A stretch of DNA of 64,000 bases from Gemmatimonadaceae bacterium (GTDB lineage: Bacteria; Gemmatimonadota; Gemmatimonadetes; Gemmatimonadales; Gemmatimonadaceae): the NCBI GenBank assembly GCA_019752115.1, contig JAIEMN010000004.1, positions 124,001-188,000 of the forward strand, given 5' to 3'. This document shows positions 62,117-64,000 of this stretch, in pieces. The notes below the pieces were generated by a model that worked only from the letters and a program-made list of their open reading frames with translations, did not search any database and had not been told where the DNA came from. The first letter of the stretch is position 1. Each line of letters starts with the position of its first letter. The position numbers and the translations under genes are program-made.

Positions 62117-64000
62117 TTAGTACCCCACCTTGAGACCGAACGCCAAGCCACGCGGCATCGGGAAGTTGCCGTAGTCGATACCAGCCGCGCCCGAGCCGCC
62201 CACCGCTGCGGTGTTGCCGTTCACTATCGGGTCGAGGCCGGAGTAGTTCGTGAAGAGGAAGAGATCCGTGCCCGTCACGAAGATGCTCGCACTGCGCGCG
62301 CCGATGATCTTGGGCGGCAGCGTGTAACGCAGAGTGATGTCCTTGAGACGCACCCAATTGATGTCCTTTTCGATAAATAGCTCTTCCGAAATATTGGTGT
62401 AGAACGTCGGCTGGACCTGCGGAATCACCACGATAGTGTTCTTGGTCGGCGTGGCCGAGTTTTCCTTGCCGTCACGGAGCACGCCGGCAATGACGCGCGG
62501 CTGCTCGCGATCGAGCGTCCGCTTCGAAAGTCCACGTGCGGTGAGGAACTGCTCGGTGGCGTTGAATACATCACCGCCCTTCCGGATGTCGATCAGGAAG
62601 TTGAGACTGAAGCGCCTGTACTTGAACGTGTTCGTGACGCCCATCGTCCAATCGGGCTGGCGATCGTAGCCCTTGCCGGGGCCCGCGATGAACACCGACG
62701 AACGAATCGGCAGACCGGTCGTCGGATCGATGAGCAGGTCACCTGCGCTGTTGCGCAGGTAGAAGAAACCGGTGAGCGAGCGCGTCGACTGACCCGGCGC
62801 CGTACCGTTGCGCACGTTGCCGAAGAGCCACGTGTCGGACACATACGATTCCGGCAGCGCGTTCGGCAGCGCGATCGTCTTGCCGCGCGTCTTGTCCACG
62901 TTGACCATCACGTCCCAGCTGAAGTTCGGCTTCAGCAGTGGCGTGCCGCGGAGCATGACCTCGGTGCCGTTGTTGCGCGTCTTGGCGCCGTTGAGGTTGA
63001 AGAGAATGAAGCCCGTGCCGTACGAGCCACGGATGTCGTTCACGATCTGGTCGCGCGTTTCCGACTTGTAGGTCGTGATGTCGAGGCCGAGGCGATCCTG
63101 CAGGAAGCTCATTTCGGCGCCGAACTCACGCGACACCTTGAACTCGGGCTTCAGGCCGAGGTTCGGACCGGTGAAGCCGTAGCCGTAGCCGCCGCCCGTC
63201 GTCGTCTTGGACTCGAGGCTCGGGCGATACGCGTACGGGCGCGCATCCTTACCCACCTCGGCGTAGCCACCACGCAGCTTGAGCGACGTGAAGTAGGTGC
63301 GGAGGAACGGGAGCGCGTCGGTCGCGATGAACGACGAGTTGATCGAAGGATAGAAGAACGAGTTCCGCTCCACCGGAATCGTCGACGTCCAGTCGTTGCG
63401 GCCGGTGATCGTGGCGAAGAGGTAGTCGTTGTAGCCGAACGTCGCCTGCCCGAAGGCACTTACCAGTCGGCGCTGCGAGAGCGTGGTCCGCGAGAAGCGC
63501 TTCGTGGGGTCGGTGTTGTTGATCGAAATGAAGTTGAGGTCGTAGAAGTCACGCCCGACGTCGCCCGTCGTCTGCGAGCGCGCGTCCTGCAGGCTCTGGC
63601 CCACGAGCCCTTCCACCGTCAGCCCATTCCACAGCGTGCGTCGATTGACGTTGAAGAGGTTCTGCACGTTGAAGTTGCGCACGACATCGGTCGCCAGGTC
63701 GAGGATACCGTTGTTGCTGAAACCGGCGGCCGACTCGGGATGACGCAGAATCGTATTCTCGTTCGTGTAGCTGTCGGAGCCGATGTTCGACTTGATGCTG
63801 CCCCAGCTGAACGGCGTGATCGTGAAGCCGATATTAGCGATCAGACGACCCGTCTTCGCGTTCACCTTGTTCTTGTTGACCGAGAAGTAGGGGTTGTCCG
63901 TCTCGGCACTCTGCGTGAGGGTCGTGATGCGGCGGCGGGTGCCCGCGGGCGTCAGCCAATCGCTCGCCTTGTCGGTCTGCGGCCAGAGAAGTAGGCCGAT
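62117..64000 (-). CDS. SusC/RagA-family TonB-linked outer-membrane protein (partial)
   Basis: The C-terminal ~627 residues of a SusC-like receptor; the frame stays open to the window edge, so the N-terminus (signal, regulatory domain and plug) lies outside. Typical SusC barrel segments are seen: SQRRLVSAFGQATFGYNDYLFATITGRNDW, YPSINSSFIATDALP, LKLRGGYAEVGKDARPY, FKVSREFGAEMSFLQDRLGLD, and the ending RGLAFGLKVGY with a terminal aromatic. It pairs with SusD for TonB-driven import of oligosaccharides or peptides. Operon order is susC-susD-DUF4397 lipoprotein. Confidence 0.93.
   Translation of the reverse strand: MGLLLWPQTDKASDWLTPAGTRRRITTLTQSAETDNPYFSVNKNKVNAKTGRLIANIGFTITPFSWGSIKSNIGSDSYTNENTILRHPESAAGFSNNGILDLATDVVRNFNVQNLFNVNRRTLWNGLTVEGLVGQSLQDARSQTTGDVGRDFYDLNFISINNTDPTKRFSRTTLSQRRLVSAFGQATFGYNDYLFATITGRNDWTSTIPVERNSFFYPSINSSFIATDALPFLRTYFTSLKLRGGYAEVGKDARPYAYRPSLESKTTTGGGYGYGFTGPNLGLKPEFKVSREFGAEMSFLQDRLGLDITTYKSETRDQIVNDIRGSYGTGFILFNLNGAKTRNNGTEVMLRGTPLLKPNFSWDVMVNVDKTRGKTIALPNALPESYVSDTWLFGNVRNGTAPGQSTRSLTGFFYLRNSAGDLLIDPTTGLPIRSSVFIAGPGKGYDRQPDWTMGVTNTFKYRRFSLNFLIDIRKGGDVFNATEQFLTARGLSKRTLDREQPRVIAGVLRDGKENSATPTKNTIVVIPQVQPTFYTNISEELFIEKDINWVRLKDITLRYTLPPKIIGARSASIFVTGTDLFLFTNYSGLDPIVNGNTAAVGGSGAAGIDYGNFPMPRGLAFGLKVGY

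Overview
The window is high-GC bacterial chromosomal DNA (about two-thirds G+C by eye). It is densely packed with protein-coding genes, and I saw no tRNA, rRNA, CRISPR array, insertion sequence or phage module. A diderm organism is indicated by TonB-dependent receptors, a SusC/SusD pair, lipoproteins and an outer-membrane barrel. The mix of Bacteroidetes-type SusCD and Oar-like receptors, RecBCD, DUF4397 and DUF3500 proteins and high GC fits the phylum Gemmatimonadota best. That placement is inference from gene content, not a database result.

Region 1 (1-10442) is the most striking part. It is one tightly coupled operon-like run encoding a di-haem b-type membrane protein, a membrane-anchored Zn-ribbon/ferredoxin/FAD oxidoreductase, a periplasmic cytochrome c with 23 CxxCH motifs, a giant repetitive cytochrome c with 49 CxxCH motifs, an outer-membrane beta-barrel and a small TPR-like lipoprotein. 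The layout reads as a complete electron route from the inner membrane through the periplasm to an outer-membrane pore: a candidate extracellular electron transfer conduit with 72 c-haem sites in two adjacent genes.

Region 2 (10439-19235, minus strand) is recC-recB-recD, with 4-bp overlaps. Next comes a 777-bp stretch without a convincing gene but with a strong hairpin (19309-19347), then a coiled-coil/zinc-ribbon gene broken by an in-frame TAG (20013-21071).

Region 3 (21085-33953) holds metabolic and envelope genes: a Tat-exported M20 amidohydrolase, a TonB receptor, a quinoprotein dehydrogenase with an inserted cytochrome c domain followed by a Kir-like channel with an odd selectivity filter, a CPA1 Na+/H+ antiporter, an Old Yellow Enzyme, an EVE-domain protein with an FmdB-like partner, and a secreted serine hydrolase.

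Region 4 (34033-47406) holds an SDR / 3-hydroxyisobutyrate-type dehydrogenase / IlvD-Edd dehydratase group, PrpE-type acyl-CoA synthetase, a methyl-accepting chemotaxis protein, a dienelactone-hydrolase lipoprotein, and an Lrp/AsnC regulator divergent from arginase and ornithine aminotransferase (arginine to glutamate semialdehyde). Two large palindromes lie at 3' gene ends here, one a perfect spacer-free 88-bp palindrome (44639-44726). A ~98-bp REP-like inverted-repeat element occurs twice (27910-28006 and 35791-35888).

Region 5 (47477-64000) holds a large Oar-like TonB receptor, an MFS transporter, an Ig/DUF3500 protein overlapping a HupE/UreJ-like membrane protein, and small conserved genes (YbjQ, VF530/DUF2132). 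A visibly lower-GC stretch (about 57600-59700) carries a solo LuxR-type HTH and a secreted protein. Last is a SusC-SusD-DUF4397 operon running off the right edge.
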